Position numbers and translations under genes: made by a program
Notes under the pieces: model-generated
Seen by the model: only the letters and a program-made list of their open reading frames with translations
Database searches by the model: none
Told to the model about the DNA's origin: nothing
Shown: piece after piece, positions 1 through 7,862 of the stretch
Layout: each line of letters opens with the position of its first letter
Position numbering within the stretch: the stretch's first letter is position 1
Assembly (NCBI GenBank): GCA_002257205.1
Contig: NCHM01000005.1
Location: 1 to 47,363 of the forward strand
Origin: Rhizobiales bacterium 24-66-13
Lineage (GTDB): Bacteria > Pseudomonadota > Alphaproteobacteria > Rhizobiales > Xanthobacteraceae
Direction: 5' to 3'
DNA: 47,363 nucleotides

Positions 1-516
1 GGCCGGGCGGCGCTCGATGCGGTGCGGCGGTTTCCCGCGCCGGTGGTGGCCGCCCTGAACGGCGTCGCCCTCGGCGGCGGCGCCGAATTGTCCATGGCGT
101 GCGATTTCCGCCTCGCCGCCGCCCATGCCGGCATCGGCTTCGTGCAGGCGCAGCTGGCGCTCACCACCGGCTTCGGCGGCTGCGCCGACCTACAGGCGGT
201 CGTCGGCCCGCGCAAGGCGATGGGGTTGATGCTCGCCGCGCAGCTCCTCAAGCCGGCCGAGGCGGAGCGGCTGGGCCTTCTCGATGCCGTGGCGGGAGAG
301 GGCGAGAGCCTGGACGCGCTGGTGGACCGCTTCGTCGCGCCCATCCTCGCCCGCCCGCCCGCGCTAGCGCGCGACCTGAAGGCGATGGCGCTGGCCGGCA
401 TGGATCCGGCGCGGCGCGCCGCCCTCTCCGCCGAGGAACGCGCCCGCTTCATCCGAGCCTGGACGAGCCAGGAACACTGGGTCGCCGCCGAGCGCATGCT
501 CGCCCGCAGGAGCTGA
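1..516 (+). CDS. Crotonase-fold (enoyl-CoA hydratase/isomerase superfamily) protein, 5' partial
   Basis: The reading frame is open from the first base, so the N-terminus lies outside the window; the GTG at 22 is probably internal. The visible part has the crotonase signature around the second oxyanion-hole segment, with the motif NGVALGGGAELSMACDFRLA. By manual alignment to rat enoyl-CoA hydratase, the two catalytic glutamates (E144, E164) fall on Gln (in FVQAQLAL) and Gly (in KAMGLML). Ordinary hydratase chemistry is therefore doubtful. Crotonase-fold proteins lacking these glutamates can be decarboxylases, hydrolases or isomerases. The stop lies 7 bases before the mutase start, so it is the first visible gene of the mutase operon. 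Family is certain; the reaction is not. Confidence 0.85.
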   Translation, partial: GRAALDAVRRFPAPVVAALNGVALGGGAELSMACDFRLAAAHAGIGFVQAQLALTTGFGGCADLQAVVGPRKAMGLMLAAQLLKPAEAERLGLLDAVAGEGESLDALVDRFVAPILARPPALARDLKAMALAGMDPARRAALSAEERARFIRAWTSQEHWVAAERMLARRS

Positions 517-523
517 GACCGCC

Positions 524-2152
524 ATGACCGCCCTCAAGCAGAAACCAGCCAGGGACACCGAGGAGCCGAAGGGCATCTCGCCGATGACGCCCTCGGGCAT
601 CGAGGTGCCGCGGGTGGTGACCGCCGGCATGGTCGCGCGCGGCGCGCCCGAGCAGCCGGGCGAATTTCCCTTTACCCGTGGCATCTTCCCCGACGGCTTC
701 CGCGGCCGCGCCTGGACCATGCGCCAGTATTCCGGCTTCGGCACGGCCGAGGAATCCAACGAGCGCTACCAATTCCTGCTGCGCGAGGGCCAGACCGGCC
801 TCTCCGTCGCCCTCGACCTGCCGACCCAGTGCGGCTATGACCCCACCGATCCCATGGCGCGCTCCGAGATCGGCAAGGTGGGGGTCTCGCTCTCCAATCT
901 CTCGGAGATGGAGATCCTGTTCGACGGCATCGACCTTACCAAGATCTCCACCTCCTTCACCATCAACGGCACGGCAGCGCTGATCTATGCCATGTATGTC
1001 GCCTGCGCCGAGCGGCGCGGCATTGATCCGGGCCTGCTCACCGGCACCATCCAGAACGATATCCTGAAGGAATACGTGGCGCGCGGCACCTGGATCTTCC
1101 CGGTGCGCCCCTCCATGCGGCTGACAGCGGATTCCATCCTCTACGCCAACCGCACCACACCGCGCTTCAACCCCATCTCCATCGCGGGGGCGCACATGCG
1201 CGACGCCGGCTGCAACGCAGTGGAGGAGATGGCCTACACCCTCTCCAACGGCATCGCCTATGTGGACGAGCTGCTGCGCCGCGGCGGCGATGTGGAGAAG
1301 TTCGCCAAGCGCCTGTCCTTCTTCTTCTACGTGCACATGGACCTGTTCGAGGAGGTGGCGAAGTTCCGCGCCGGCCGGCGCATCTGGGCCGAGCTGATGC
1401 AGGCGCGCTATGGCGTCAGCGATCCGAAGGCGCAGATGTTCCGCTTCGGCGTGGTGTGCGGCGGCTCCTCTTTGGTGGCGCCGCAGCCGCAGAACAACAT
1501 CGTGCGCGTGGCCATCGAGACCCTCGCCGCGGTGCTCGCCGGGGCCCAGTCCATCTTCACCTGCGCCTATGACGAGGCGTTCCAGATCCCCACCGAGAGC
1601 TCCGCCGAGATCGCCCTGCGCACTCAGCAGATCGTGGCGCTGGAAAGCGGCGTCGCCCGCACCGTCGATGCGCTCGGCGGCTCGCACTATCTCGAATGGC
1701 TCACCGACGAGACCGAGCGCCGCATCCGCGCCCAGATGGACGAGGTGGAAGCCTATGGCGGCGCCGTGAAGGCCATCGAGGACGGCTGGCTGCAGATGCG
1801 GCTCGCCCAGCGGGCGCACGAGCGCAAGCGCCAAATCGATTCCGGCGCGTTCCCGGTGGTCGGCCTCAACGTGTTCCGCAAGGCGGAGGAGACGCGGGGC
1901 GCGGTGGAGGTGTTCCGCATCGATCCCAAAGCGAGCCGCCGCATCGTCGAGAAATACGAGGCGGTGATGGACCGGCGCGACGCCGCCGTGGTGGCCCGCG
2001 CCCTCGACCGCCTGGGTGCGGCCGCCGCGCAGGACGCGGAAAACCTCATGCCTTATCTCGTCGAATGCTGCCACGCCTACGCCACCGTCGGGGAGATGGT
2101 GGCGCGGCTCAAGGGCTGCTGGGGCGAATTCCAGGAGCCCATCCGGCTATGA
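524..2152 (+). CDS. B12-dependent acyl-CoA mutase, large (substrate-binding) subunit, divergent methylmalonyl-CoA mutase family
   Basis: 542 residues forming the TIM-barrel subunit of an adenosylcobalamin carbon-skeleton mutase. There is no C-terminal B12 domain; the next gene supplies it. Family motifs include MRQYSGFGTAEESN (about 66-79), GTIQNDILKEY (174-184) and AKRLSFF (261-267). In Propionibacterium shermanii MCM numbering, Tyr89 and Arg207 (carboxylate recognition) are present as Y69 and R187, and His244 as H224. However Ser241 and Tyr243 are both Ala (A221, A223), the family HSQTSG stretch reads GVVCGG (309-314), Trp334 is S315, and SLHTN reads SIFTC (343-347). The enzyme probably rearranges an acid-bearing acyl-CoA, but not simply methylmalonyl-CoA. 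The last 4 bases overlap the small subunit (ATGA). Confidence 0.93.
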   Translation: MTALKQKPARDTEEPKGISPMTPSGIEVPRVVTAGMVARGAPEQPGEFPFTRGIFPDGFRGRAWTMRQYSGFGTAEESNERYQFLLREGQTGLSVALDLPTQCGYDPTDPMARSEIGKVGVSLSNLSEMEILFDGIDLTKISTSFTINGTAALIYAMYVACAERRGIDPGLLTGTIQNDILKEYVARGTWIFPVRPSMRLTADSILYANRTTPRFNPISIAGAHMRDAGCNAVEEMAYTLSNGIAYVDELLRRGGDVEKFAKRLSFFFYVHMDLFEEVAKFRAGRRIWAELMQARYGVSDPKAQMFRFGVVCGGSSLVAPQPQNNIVRVAIETLAAVLAGAQSIFTCAYDEAFQIPTESSAEIALRTQQIVALESGVARTVDALGGSHYLEWLTDETERRIRAQMDEVEAYGGAVKAIEDGWLQMRLAQRAHERKRQIDSGAFPVVGLNVFRKAEETRGAVEVFRIDPKASRRIVEKYEAVMDRRDAAVVARALDRLGAAAAQDAENLMPYLVECCHAYATVGEMVARLKGCWGEFQEPIRL

Positions 2153-2604
2153 GCGACACCATCGAAACCCCCGTCATTTCCGCCCCGCCGCTGCGTGGCA
2201 AGCGCATCCTGGTCGCCAAGCCAGGGCTCGACGGCCACGACATCGGCGCGAAGGTGATCGCTTTGGCGCTGCGCGATGCCGGGGCGGAGGTGATCTATAC
2301 CGGCCTGCGCAAGAGCCCCGGCTTCATCGCCCGCGTCGCGGTGGACGAGGACGTGGACGCGGTAGGCCTGTCCATCCTCTCCGGCAGCCACAAGGAACTG
2401 GTGGCCGACGCCATCGCCGCTTTGGCGGATCAGGGCGCCTCCAACATCCCCGTGTTCGTGGGCGGCACCATCCCGGAAGAGGACGTGGCGATGCTGCTGG
2501 CGCTCGGCGTGACGGCGGTGTTCACCGCCGACATGAAGCTCGACGACGTGGTCGCCGCGGTGGCGGAGCGGCTGGCGGAGCGGCTGGCGGAGCGACAGGC
2601 ATGA
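2149..2604 (+). CDS. B12-binding small subunit of acyl-CoA mutase
   Basis: 151 residues forming a stand-alone cobalamin-binding Rossmann-like domain. The base-off/His-on motif DxHxxG is present as D28-G-H30-D-I-G33, with H30 the expected lower axial cobalt ligand. It is followed by the SxL motif (S75-I-L77) and the GG pair (G105-G106). The ATG at 2149 overlaps the large-subunit stop as ATGA, which implies translational coupling and 1:1 assembly. The same arrangement is known from isobutyryl-CoA and 2-hydroxyisobutyryl-CoA mutases. The C-terminus ends in a short AERL repeat encoded by a 12-bp tandem DNA repeat. Confidence 0.95.
   Translation: MSDTIETPVISAPPLRGKRILVAKPGLDGHDIGAKVIALALRDAGAEVIYTGLRKSPGFIARVAVDEDVDAVGLSILSGSHKELVADAIAALADQGASNIPVFVGGTIPEEDVAMLLALGVTAVFTADMKLDDVVAAVAERLAERLAERQA
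2561..2596 (+). repeat. 12-bp tandem repeat (3 units) at the 3' end of the mutase small-subunit gene
   Basis: Three head-to-tail copies of tggcggagcggc (the last with one change) lie at 2561-2572, 2573-2584 and 2585-2596. They encode the iterated AERL residues at the C-terminus of the B12-binding subunit. The unit is a multiple of three, so copy-number change would keep the reading frame. It is probably slippage-derived. Confidence 0.85.
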
Positions 2605-3728
2605 GCGGCCCCCTCAGCGGCATCCGCGTCATCGAGATCGGGCACATGCTGATGGGCCCCTACAGCACCATGCTGCTGGCCGATCTCGGAGCCGAGGTGA
2701 TCAAGGTGGAGCCGCCGGAAGGCGACATCGGGCGGCGCGTCAGCCCGCACAGCATCGGCGCCCACAACGCCTATTTCGCCAGCCTCAACCGCAACAAGAA
2801 GAGCGTCGTGCTCGACCTCGCCAGCCGCGAGGGCCAAGCGAAGCTCGGCGCGCTGGTCCAGGGCTCCCACGCGCTGCTCACCAATCTGCGACCGGCGGCG
2901 ATCCGCAAGCTGGGCCTGACCTATGCGCATCTCAAGCGCTGGAATCCGAAGATCGTCTGCGTGGCCCTCACGGGATATGGGCTCGACAGCCCCTATGCGG
3001 AACGTCCTGCCTATGACTACGTCATCCAGGCGCTCACCGGCATCATGGCCCTCACCGGCGCGCCCGACGGCCCTCCGGTGAAGACAGGCTATTCGGCGGT
3101 GGACAATTCCGCCGGCATTATGGGGGCCCTCGGCCTGGTCGCCAAGCTGGTGGAGGGCACCGGCGGGCAGGTCGACATCGCCATGTACGACGTCATGCTG
3201 TCCCAATTGAATTACATCGCCGGCGCATGGCTCAATGCCGGCGAGCCGGCGCGGCGGATGGATCACTCGGCGCATCCCTATATCGTCCCGGCCCAGATCT
3301 TTCCGACCCGCGATGGCTGGATCGCGCTGTTCATCACTCATGACGATTTCTGGCGCCGCTTCGCCGAGGAGGTGGGGCAGGCCCATTGGCTCACCGATGC
3401 GCGTTTCGCCACCATGGCGGCGCGGCGTTCCAACCGCGAGCTGGTGCTGGGTGAGATCGCAGCGGTGCTGCACGACGAAGGGACGGACGATCTGGTGCGG
3501 CGCCTCTCCAAGCTCGGCGTCGTCGCGGCCGGGGTCGAGACCCTGGAGCAGGCGCTCGCCAGCGAACAGGCGGCCGCCAGGAACATGGTGGTGCAGGTGG
3601 ATGGGGGCGGCACGGTCATCCGCGTGGTCGGCAATCCCATCAAGGTGCTGGGCGCCGTGGAGCGGTTCGCGCCGCCGCCGCGGCTCGGCGAACACGATGA
3701 TCTCGCGGACGGAGGGCAGGCGGCATGA
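2601..3728 (+). CDS. Family III (CaiB/BaiF-type) CoA-transferase
   Basis: 375 residues. The N-terminus (IRVIEIGHMLMGPYSTMLLA, then LGAEVIKVEPPEGD) is typical of family III acyl-CoA transferases, as is the central NPKIVCVALTGYG segment. The catalytic aspartate that forms the acyl-anhydride intermediate (Asp169 of formyl-CoA transferase) is D197 in GGQVDIAMYDVML. Family III enzymes move CoA between carboxylic acids, often using succinyl-CoA. The ATG at 2601 overlaps the B12 subunit stop (ATGA) and the gene itself overlaps meaB. The likely job is to activate the acid brought in by the TRAP transporter, or to recycle CoA from the mutase product. The acid is not identifiable from sequence. Confidence 0.92.
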   Translation: MSGPLSGIRVIEIGHMLMGPYSTMLLADLGAEVIKVEPPEGDIGRRVSPHSIGAHNAYFASLNRNKKSVVLDLASREGQAKLGALVQGSHALLTNLRPAAIRKLGLTYAHLKRWNPKIVCVALTGYGLDSPYAERPAYDYVIQALTGIMALTGAPDGPPVKTGYSAVDNSAGIMGALGLVAKLVEGTGGQVDIAMYDVMLSQLNYIAGAWLNAGEPARRMDHSAHPYIVPAQIFPTRDGWIALFITHDDFWRRFAEEVGQAHWLTDARFATMAARRSNRELVLGEIAAVLHDEGTDDLVRRLSKLGVVAAGVETLEQALASEQAAARNMVVQVDGGGTVIRVVGNPIKVLGAVERFAPPPRLGEHDDLADGGQAA

Positions 3729-4645
3729 ACGCAGCCCTCCGCCCAGCGGCCCTCGATCGCAGAGCTCTGGGCCGGGCGCTTTCGCGCGCCGCCGATGCCG
3801 GCCTCGCGGACATCTTGAGCGCACCCCCCCGCGAGGAGCGGCACGTTGCCCGCCGCATCGGCGTGACCGGACCGCCGGGAGCCGGCAAAAGCACGCTGAT
3901 CGCGGCTCTCGCGCGTTTCCGGCTGTCGCGCGCTAGCCGCGTGGCTATCGTGGCCATCGATCCGACAAGCCCGAAGACCCGTGGCTCCATCCTCGGCGAC
4001 CGTATCCGGATGGACGGGCTCGTGGACGATCCGCGGGTGTTCATCCGCTCGCTGGCGAGCCGCGGCGCCACCGACGGCCTCGCCGACAACCTGCCGGAAA
4101 TCCTTTCCGTGTTCGACGATTATGGCTTCGACGAGATCATCCTGGAGACGGTGGGCGTCGGACAGTCCGAGTTCGCCGTGCGCGAACTGGTGGACGTCGA
4201 GCTGCTGGTGCTGACGCCCGGCGCTGGTGACCAGATTCAGGCCATGAAGGCGGGCATTCTGGAAACCGCGGATATCTATGTGGTCAACAAGGCCGATCAG
4301 CCGGAGGCGCGCCGCGTCGAGGCGGAGCTGAAGGCGACTCTGACCCTGACGGCGGGGGCAGGCCCTGTGCCGCCGGTGGTGCTGGTGCGCGCGGACGCAG
4401 GCGAAAACATCGCCGCACTCGACGCGGCCATTGAGGCCGCCACCATGCGCATAGCCGGAGACCCCGAGTCGCAGCGGCGCCGGCGCGCCCGCCAGCGCAT
4501 CAAGGGCATCTTTTGGCGACGCCTCGCGCAGACCATCGAGGATCTGCCCCAGGCGGCGTTCGACCAGTCACTGCCAGAACTCTACGCAACCGTACTGACT
4601 GATCTCAAGAAGGCGGCGACGGGACGAGGCAGAACGATCACGTAA
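3725..4645 (+). CDS. meaB: MeaB/ArgK-family G-protein chaperone of B12 mutase
   Basis: 306 residues. This is a SIMIBI-class GTPase that gates cofactor loading and protects or reactivates adenosylcobalamin mutases (known for MeaB and human MMAA). The Walker A motif GPPGAGKST is at 49-57, a switch region at 79-93 (DPTSPKTRGSILGDR), the conserved ETVGVGQSE at 141-149, and the G4 motif NKAD at 188-191. The N-terminal helical region is present but short. The start overlaps the CoA-transferase stop (ATGA), placing it firmly in the mutase operon. Its presence supports the adjacent enzyme being a true B12 radical mutase despite its unusual active site. Confidence 0.94.
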   Translation: MNAALRPAALDRRALGRALSRAADAGLADILSAPPREERHVARRIGVTGPPGAGKSTLIAALARFRLSRASRVAIVAIDPTSPKTRGSILGDRIRMDGLVDDPRVFIRSLASRGATDGLADNLPEILSVFDDYGFDEIILETVGVGQSEFAVRELVDVELLVLTPGAGDQIQAMKAGILETADIYVVNKADQPEARRVEAELKATLTLTAGAGPVPPVVLVRADAGENIAALDAAIEAATMRIAGDPESQRRRRARQRIKGIFWRRLAQTIEDLPQAAFDQSLPELYATVLTDLKKAATGRGRTIT

Positions 4646-4684
4646 AAGCGCCGAAAACAGGCGTTAGCAAGTGGGAGGATCAGA

Positions 4685-5701
4685 ATGTCGAAGACATTGC
4701 TCGCCAGCGCCGTGGTCACGGCGCTGATCATGGCCGTTCCCGTCGCCGTTCCCATTCCGGCGCAGGCCGAGCCGATTACGCTCAAATTCGCGCATCAATG
4801 GCCGCAGGATGAGAAAGATTATGTGGTGGCGGCCGCGATCAAGTTCGCCAGGGAAGTGGAGGCGCGCTCAAAAGGTGAGATCAAGATCACTTCTTATCCC
4901 GCTCAGTCCCTCGCGAAGGCCTCCAACACCCATATCGCCTTGAAGACCGGAACGGTGGATCTCTCAGTCTATCCCTACATTTATGCTGCCGGTGCTATTC
5001 CGGAGATGAACCTCATCCTGATGCCGGGCATCTGGAAGACACACGACGAAGTTTTCGCATTCCGCAAGTCCCCGGCCTGGCAGCACATTGAGGCCAAGGC
5101 GCAGGCTTACGGGTTCAAGACCCTGTCCTGGATCCAGATTTCGGGCGGCGTGGCCTCGTCCGGAGCGCCGGTACACGGGCCGAAGGACGTGAACGGTAAG
5201 AAAGTGCGGGCGGCGGGCAAATACATGGAAGCCGCGTTGCACGATGCGGGTGCGACGCCCGTGTCCATGCCATCCTCCGACAACTACAACGCCATGCAGC
5301 TCGGCCTGCTGGACGCCATGTGGACCTCCTCGTCCTCGTTCGGTGCGTTTCGTCTCTATGAGGTCTCTAAGGCCTATACTTCGCCCGAGGACTATTCCGT
5401 CTATTTCACCATCGAGCCCATCGCGATCAGCATGAAGACGTGGGAAAAGCTGACGCCGGAACAGCAGAAAATCCTGTCCGAGGTGGGCGCGAGCCTGGAG
5501 ATGGAAAGCCTTGCCGGAGCCAAGGCGGAGGACGCGCGGATCGCCCGGGAATTTGCCGAGCACGGTGTCAAAGTTACCAAGATGACTCTGGATGAATGGA
5601 ACAGCTGGCAGCCTCTGTTCCGGCGCAGCCACGAGCAATTCAAAGTCGACGTCCCGCAGGCGGCGTCGATCCTCAGCCAGATGCTGGCCAAGAACCCGTG
5701 A
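4685..5701 (+). CDS. dctP: TRAP transporter periplasmic solute-binding protein, DctP family
   Basis: 338 residues with a Sec signal peptide (hydrophobic 5-25, AQA cleavage site near residue 28). The mature part starts with ITLKFAHQWP, usual for DctP proteins. R175 in GKKVRAAGKYMEA matches the arginine that salt-bridges the substrate carboxylate in this family. The segment MPSSDNYNAMQLGLLDAMWT follows the usual MPxxEvYxALqtGvvDg pattern with substitutions. A good ribosome-binding site (gggagg) precedes the ATG. There is a 39-base gap after meaB and a short gap to dctQ, so transporter and enzymes are probably one transcript. The ligand is likely a carboxylate processed by the upstream enzymes; its identity is unknown. 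Confidence 0.92.
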   Translation: MSKTLLASAVVTALIMAVPVAVPIPAQAEPITLKFAHQWPQDEKDYVVAAAIKFAREVEARSKGEIKITSYPAQSLAKASNTHIALKTGTVDLSVYPYIYAAGAIPEMNLILMPGIWKTHDEVFAFRKSPAWQHIEAKAQAYGFKTLSWIQISGGVASSGAPVHGPKDVNGKKVRAAGKYMEAALHDAGATPVSMPSSDNYNAMQLGLLDAMWTSSSSFGAFRLYEVSKAYTSPEDYSVYFTIEPIAISMKTWEKLTPEQQKILSEVGASLEMESLAGAKAEDARIAREFAEHGVKVTKMTLDEWNSWQPLFRRSHEQFKVDVPQAASILSQMLAKNP

Positions 5702-5712
5702 AAGATACGGCT

Positions 5713-6282
5713 ATGAGCGACCCTCCGGCGGCGGAGGGGGCTTCCGCCGAGGCTCCCCTTAATGGAGATGTCTCGTCCCCTGTAGGGCTTTTGGCTGAGG
5801 TCATCATCGTCAGTGCAGGCCTTGCGGCGGTCCTGATCGCGCTGGCGGTCTGCTATGAGGTTTTCATGCGATCGGTGCTCGGCCGATCCGTGATCTGGGT
5901 CGAGGAAATCTCGGCCTATCTCATTGGCTACATCGTGTTCATCGGCATGGGCGCAGCGCTCTACCAGAGCGCCCATGTGGAGGTCGATTTCGTCCTCGCC
6001 CTCCTTGGGCGGCGCGCGGCGATGCTGCTACGCCTCGGCAGCAATCTCGTGCTGTTGCTACTGTCGGGAACGATGGTGTGGCTGAGCTGGGAATTCTGGC
6101 TTGATACTTGGGTGAGTGGCGAGCGCTCGATCAGCATGCTCTCGGTTCCGCTGTGGATTCCTTATCTCGCCTTTTTCGCCGGCAGCGTGCTGCTCCTGGT
6201 GTTCGCGGTGCTGCGCCTTCTCGTTCTGGCCCAGTTGGTTCGGTCCGAGTACGGCAGTCCAAACAGCGAGGCCTCTCCATGA
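5713..6282 (+). CDS. dctQ: TRAP transporter small membrane subunit, DctQ family
   Basis: 189 residues from the ATG at 5713, 11 bases after the dctP stop. Four hydrophobic segments are visible, at roughly residues 26-50, 65-87, 101-123 and 145-170. The motif VFMRSVLGRSVIWVEEISAY is characteristic of DctQ proteins, which bridge the binding protein and the large permease. The stop overlaps the dctM start (ATGA). A longer upstream frame exists but would overlap dctP and lacks support. Confidence 0.92.
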   Translation: MSDPPAAEGASAEAPLNGDVSSPVGLLAEVIIVSAGLAAVLIALAVCYEVFMRSVLGRSVIWVEEISAYLIGYIVFIGMGAALYQSAHVEVDFVLALLGRRAAMLLRLGSNLVLLLLSGTMVWLSWEFWLDTWVSGERSISMLSVPLWIPYLAFFAGSVLLLVFAVLRLLVLAQLVRSEYGSPNSEASP

Positions 6283-7562
6283 CCGCGACCGCGATCTTCA
6301 TGTTCGGGGGCTTGCTCATCTTGATGCTGATGGGTGTTCCCGTCGCCTTCGCGTTGTTCGCGTCCGCCATCGTCACGCTGCTTCTGGCCGGTGGTGGAGG
6401 CTGGTCGGCGCTCGGCCTCGTGTCGAGCACGGTGTGGGATTCCGTGACCAATTTCACGCTGACGGCGGTGCCTCTCTACATCCTGATGGGGGCCATCATT
6501 TCGGCTTCCGGCATGGGATCCCGACTCTATGCGGCCGTCGCCACCCTGACCTCTGGCCTGTGGGGCGGCCTCGCCATCGCGACCACCATCGCCTGCGCGG
6601 TTATGGCGGCCATCTCCGGATCCAGCGTGGCAACGGTCGCCGCCGTTGGTCGCTTTTCAGTAAGCGAGATGCGCCGTTTCGGCTACCGCGAATCCGACGC
6701 CTGCGGAGCCGTTGCCGCCGGGGGCACATTGGGGATACTCATCCCTCCCTCCATCCCGATGATCGTCTACGGTGTCATCGCCCAGGCGTCCATTGGCAGG
6801 CTATTCATGGCCGGTATACTGCCCGGCCTCATCCTTGCGGTGATGTTCGCCATCTATCAGATGTGGCTCGCACGGTCGCGATCAGGGGCGTCCCCGCAGG
6901 TGGTGGTGCGGGTCACCGCTTCCGATCGGGTGCGGGCCCTGGTCGACATTCTGCCGACCGGAGCGCTCATCGCCATCATTCTTGGCTCCATCTACACCGG
7001 CATCGCGACGCCGACCGAGACAGCGGCCATCGGGGTCGCCGCGAGCTTCTTGCTTGCTGGGGTCCTCTATCGCGAGTTGACCTGGGCCAAATGCCGGCAG
7101 ATTCTGATCGAGACCGGGCACGCCAGCATCATGGTTCTAACCATCATCGCCGGTGCCATGCTGTTTGGCTACGCCTTGACCACCACCGACGTCGCGCCGA
7201 CGCTGTCGCGGTTGGTGGCGGGCGCCGACATTTCGCCGTGGCTGGTATTCATCGCTATCAACCTCCTGCTGCTCTTTCTCGGCTGCTTCCTGGAGACCCT
7301 GTCCATCATCGTGATCACCACACCCATCATCATCCCGATCATCGAGAATTTTGGCTGGGACAAGGTGTGGTTCGGTGTGATCCTGATGATCAACATGGAG
7401 ATGGCCCTCATCACGCCGCCGGTGGGACTCAACCTTTTCGTGGTCAAGAGCGTGGTGCCGGATGTTTCGCTGGGGCAGATCATCATCGGAACCTTGCCCT
7501 ACGTCCTGATCATGGCCATGGCGCTGATGCTGGTGGCGCTCATTCCGGGGCTGATCGTCTGA
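6279..7562 (+). CDS. dctM: TRAP transporter large permease subunit, DctM family
   Basis: 427 residues, almost wholly hydrophobic (about 11-12 membrane segments), which is the usual DctM length. Recognisable family stretches are LLILMLMGVPVAFALFASA near the start, the GTLGILIPPSIPMIVYGVIA region, GIATPTETAAIGV in the middle and ALITPPVGLNLFVV near the end. This subunit is the Na+-driven transport channel. The ATG at 6279 overlaps dctQ by four bases. It is the last gene of the mutase/transport operon; about 300 bp follow before pqqA. Confidence 0.95.
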   Translation: MTATAIFMFGGLLILMLMGVPVAFALFASAIVTLLLAGGGGWSALGLVSSTVWDSVTNFTLTAVPLYILMGAIISASGMGSRLYAAVATLTSGLWGGLAIATTIACAVMAAISGSSVATVAAVGRFSVSEMRRFGYRESDACGAVAAGGTLGILIPPSIPMIVYGVIAQASIGRLFMAGILPGLILAVMFAIYQMWLARSRSGASPQVVVRVTASDRVRALVDILPTGALIAIILGSIYTGIATPTETAAIGVAASFLLAGVLYRELTWAKCRQILIETGHASIMVLTIIAGAMLFGYALTTTDVAPTLSRLVAGADISPWLVFIAINLLLLFLGCFLETLSIIVITTPIIIPIIENFGWDKVWFGVILMINMEMALITPPVGLNLFVVKSVVPDVSLGQIIIGTLPYVLIMAMALMLVALIPGLIV

Positions 7563-7862
7563 CGCCTTCCCTTCCACGTCGCTTGCTTCGGTGCGCTCGT
7601 CTCGACTTCCGCCAGCGCGCCGCGACAAAGTGGGCGCGAGGTGCATCGCAACGCATAGCGCTTTACGCGCTATGCGAGGCGCGTGAACAAGAGGCCGACC
7701 TCGCAGGCCGAGAGAGAGGCCACAAGAAACTCTGCCACAAGAAACCCCATCGGATCAGGAACCCTCCCTCCCGTGGCGCGTTGCCTCTGGAAGCGGACGT
7801 ACGGATTCAAACCCGCCGGCACGTTCGTGTTGAACTCATGGTTCAGCGTCAGGAGACCCAAC
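7563..7862. other. Intergenic region between dctM and pqqA
   Basis: About 300 bases with no convincing gene. It contains the strong palindrome described separately (7652-7676) and must hold the promoter of the pqq operon, although no clear -35/-10 or sigma-54 site could be picked out by eye. A purine-rich ribosome-binding site (caggag) is directly upstream of pqqA. The frame preceding the PqqA start is open, but its translation does not resemble a protein family. Confidence 0.6.
7652..7676. terminator. Perfect 10-bp stem-loop between dctM and pqqA
   Basis: Arms cgcatagcgc (7652-7661) and gcgctatgcg (7667-7676) pair perfectly around the 5-base loop tttac. It lies about 90 bases after the dctM stop and about 190 bases before pqqA. 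There is no T-run after the stem on either strand, so it is either a terminator/RNA-stabilising hairpin for the TRAP operon or a dimeric-protein binding site. Confidence 0.5.

Noticed and set aside
449-2074. Long open frame on the minus strand opposite the mutase large subunit
   Set aside because: Composition is His/Ala/Gly/Arg-rich antisense shadow of a strongly conserved gene; typical of GC-rich DNA.
7563-7862. Sigma-54 promoter before pqqA (tggcgcgttgc)
   Set aside because: The -24/-12 spacing and the GC element do not match the consensus.
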